Part shown: in pieces, positions 62,085 through 64,000 of the stretch
Layout: every line of letters begins with the position of its first letter
Position numbering within the stretch: the first letter of the stretch is position 1
Source: Coix lacryma-jobi var. lacryma-jobi
Lineage: Eukaryota > Streptophyta > Magnoliopsida > Poales > Poaceae
Direction of reading: 5' to 3'
Assembly (NCBI GenBank): GCA_009763385.1
Contig: CM019831.1
Span: forward strand, 78,460,815 to 78,524,814
Length of the DNA: 64,000 nucleotides
The notes under the pieces: generated by a model
What the model was told of the DNA's origin: nothing
Seen by the model: the letters and a program-made list of their open reading frames with translations, nothing else
The model's database searches: none
Position numbers and translations under genes: made by a program

Positions 62085-64000
62085 GATGATTGGGTGCGTC
62101 CGTTGCGAAAAATTCAACCATGAGTTTTTCGGTGCATCAGTGGTTAAAACGACCCTCCTGCGCGAGTTTTGCAGCACCGTTCCTCCAAAAATGAAAGTGC
62201 CAAAAACCCACCAAACATGAGTTTCGGGTCAAACGGAGATGATTGGGTGCGTCCATTGTGAAAGATTGAACTGTTTGTTTTTCGGTGCATCCGTGGGTAA
62301 AATGGCCCTCCCGTACGAGTTTTGCGGCACCGTTCCTCTGGAAATGAAAGTGCCAAAAACCCACCAAACATGAGTTTTGGGTCAAACGGAGATGATTGGG
62401 TGCGTCCGTTGTGAAAAATTCAACCATGAGTTTTTCGGTGCATCAGTGGGTAAAACGGCCCTCCTGCGCGAGTTTTGCAGCACCGTTCCTCCAAAAATGA
62501 AAGTGCCAAAAACCCACCAAACATGAGTTTCGGGTCAAACGGATATGATTGGGTGCGTCCATTGTGAAAGATTGAACTGTTTGTTTTTCGGTGCATCCGT
62601 GGGTAAAATGGCTCTCCCGTACGAGTTTTGCGGCACCGTTCGTCTGGAAATGAAAGTGCCAATAACCCACCAAACATGAGTTTTGGGTCAAACGGAGATG
62701 ATTGGGTGCGTCCGTTGTGAAAAATTCAACCGTGAGTTTTTCGGTGCATCAGTGGTTAAAACGACCCTCCTGCGCGAGTTTTGCAGCACCGTTCCTCCAA
62801 AAATGAAAGTGCCAAAAACCCACCAAACATGAGTTTCGGGTCAAACGTAGATGATTGGGTGCGTCCATTGTGAAAGATTGAACTGTTTGTTTTTCGGTGC
62901 ATCCGTGGGTAAAATGGCCCTCCCGTACGAGTTTTGCGGCACCGTTCCTCCGGAAATGAAAGTGCCAAAAACCCATCAAACATGAGTTTTGGGTCAAACG
63001 GAGATGATTGGGTGCGTCCGTTGTGAAAAATTCAACCATGAGTTTTTCGGTGCATCAATGGGTAAAACGGCCCTCCCATACGAGTGTTGCGGTACCGTTC
63101 CTCCGGAAATGAAAGTGCCAAAAACCCACCAAACAAGAGTTTTGGGTCAAACGGAGATGATTGGGTGCGTCCATTTTGAAAAATTCAACCGTGAGTTTTC
63201 CGGTGCATCAGTGGTGAAAACGGCCCTCCTGCGCGAGTTTTGCGGCACCGTTCCTCCGAAAATAAAAGTGCCAAAAACCCACCAAACATGAGTTTTGGGT
63301 CAAACGGAGATGATTGGGTGCATCCGTTGCGAAAAATTCAACCGTGAATTTTTCGATGCATCAGTGGTTAAAACGGCCCTCCTGCGCGAGTTTTGCGGCA
63401 CGGTTCCTCCGGAAATAAAAGTGCCAAAAACCCAACAAACATGAGTTTTGGGTCAAATGGAGATGATTTGGTGCTTCCGTTGCGAAAAATTCAACTGTGT
63501 GTTTTTCGGTGAATCAGTGGTTAAAACGGCCCTCCTGCGCGAGTTTTGCAGCACCGTTCCTCCAAAAATAAAAGTGCCAAAAACCCAACAAACATGAGTT
63601 TTGGGTCAAACGGAGATGATTGGGTGCGTCCGTGGCGAAAAATTCAATCGTGAGTTTTTCGGTGCATCAGTGGTTAAAACGGCCCTCCTACGCGAGTTTT
63701 GCAGCACCGTTCCTCCAAAAATGAAAGTGCCAAAAACCCACAAAACATGAGTTTCGGGTGAAACGGAGATGATTGGGTGCGTCCGTTGTGAAAGATTGAA
63801 CTGTTTGTTTTTCGGTGCATCCGTTGGTAAAATGGCCCTCTCGTACGTGTTTTGTGGCACCGTTCCTCCGGAAATGAAAGTGTCAAAAACCCACCAAACA
63901 TGAGTTTTGGGTCAAACGGAGAAGATTGGGTGCGTCCATTTTGAAAAATTCAACCGTGAGTTTTCCGGTGCATCAATGGTGAAAACAGCCCTTATGCGCG
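62085..64000. repeat. Mixed satellite resembling 25.9-26.9 kb and 4.05-4.34 kb
   Basis: 62137-63039 aligns with 25973-26875 at a constant offset of 36,164, including the rare GTGCCAATAACCC (62,659 and 26,495). 63606-63900 aligns with 4048-4342 at an offset of 59,558, including CCCACAAAACATGAG, TTTTGTGGCACCG and GTGTCAAAAACCC. It contains no genes. Confidence 0.8.

Larger units (their letters stand above)
19285..64000. repeat. Tandem 153-bp centromere-type satellite array, right part
   Basis: The same satellite, in the same orientation and register, resumes directly after the LTR target duplication and runs to the window end. It changes character along its length: mixed types to ~31.9 kb, a 9-monomer higher-order repeat at 32.7-36.9 kb, and a 7-monomer higher-order repeat with several multi-kilobase duplications at 37.8-61.9 kb. 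The last 2 kb return to types seen early in the window. No other insertion, inversion or unique sequence of more than a few bases was seen. A typical monomer contains about 12 CpG dinucleotides, many of which vary to TG or CA between copies. No coding gene is supported. Confidence 0.97.

Noticed and set aside
1..64000. CRISPR array
   Set aside because: There are no unique spacers between short repeats. The whole 153-bp unit repeats and the sequence features are those of plant satellite DNA.
1..64000. Telomeric or knob repeat
   Set aside because: No TTTAGGG arrays or similar short repeats were seen; the only tandem period is 153 bp and its multiples.

Overview
The whole 64-kb window is satellite DNA: about 420 head-to-tail copies of a 153-bp monomer, broken once by a 273-bp solo LTR at 19,007-19,279. 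I see no protein-coding gene, no functional RNA gene and no unique sequence. The many short open frames on both strands are side effects of the repeat. Because 153 is divisible by 3, any frame free of stops in one monomer stays free in the next, until a recurrent stop in the CATGAG segment.

Organism. The first ~55 bp of the monomer (CAAACATGAGTTTTGG, then ATTGGGTGCG and CGTTGCGAAAAA) closely resemble, from memory, the conserved part of grass centromeric satellites (maize CentC, rice CentO). The LTR carries a degenerate 5S rRNA-like domain, the hallmark of plant Cassandra TRIM retrotransposons. Together these suggest a centromeric or pericentromeric array of a grass (Poaceae). The species and centromere activity cannot be read from the sequence.

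Layout. At 1-19 kb there is a mixed array of diverged monomer types with older block duplications at offsets of about 3,678, 2,913 and 10,212-10,492 bp. At 19.0-19.3 kb a Cassandra-like solo LTR lies in minus orientation between GTGAG target duplications; the paralogous site near 8.79 kb is empty. At 19.3-31.9 kb the array is again mixed, with 10-monomer (1,529 bp) and 18-monomer (2,755 bp) duplications. At 32.7-36.9 kb there is a 9-monomer (1,377 bp) higher-order repeat. At 37.8-61.9 kb the array is much more homogeneous and is built on a 7-monomer unit of 1,021-1,025 bp. That unit starts with a 103-bp deleted monomer and has two versions (alpha, beta) that differ only in monomers 3 and 4. 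Here a 4,442-bp block is tandemly duplicated, and a ~7.9-kb block starting near 31.98 kb recurs from 42.34 kb. At 61.9-64.0 kb the array returns to types seen at 25.5-26.9 kb and 4.05-4.35 kb.

How it works together. The window reads as a history of satellite evolution. Point variants define monomer types, unequal exchange at short shared boxes makes truncated or extended monomers, and these become founders of higher-order repeats that later expand in multi-kilobase blocks. The LTR sits in the older part and provides a relative time marker.
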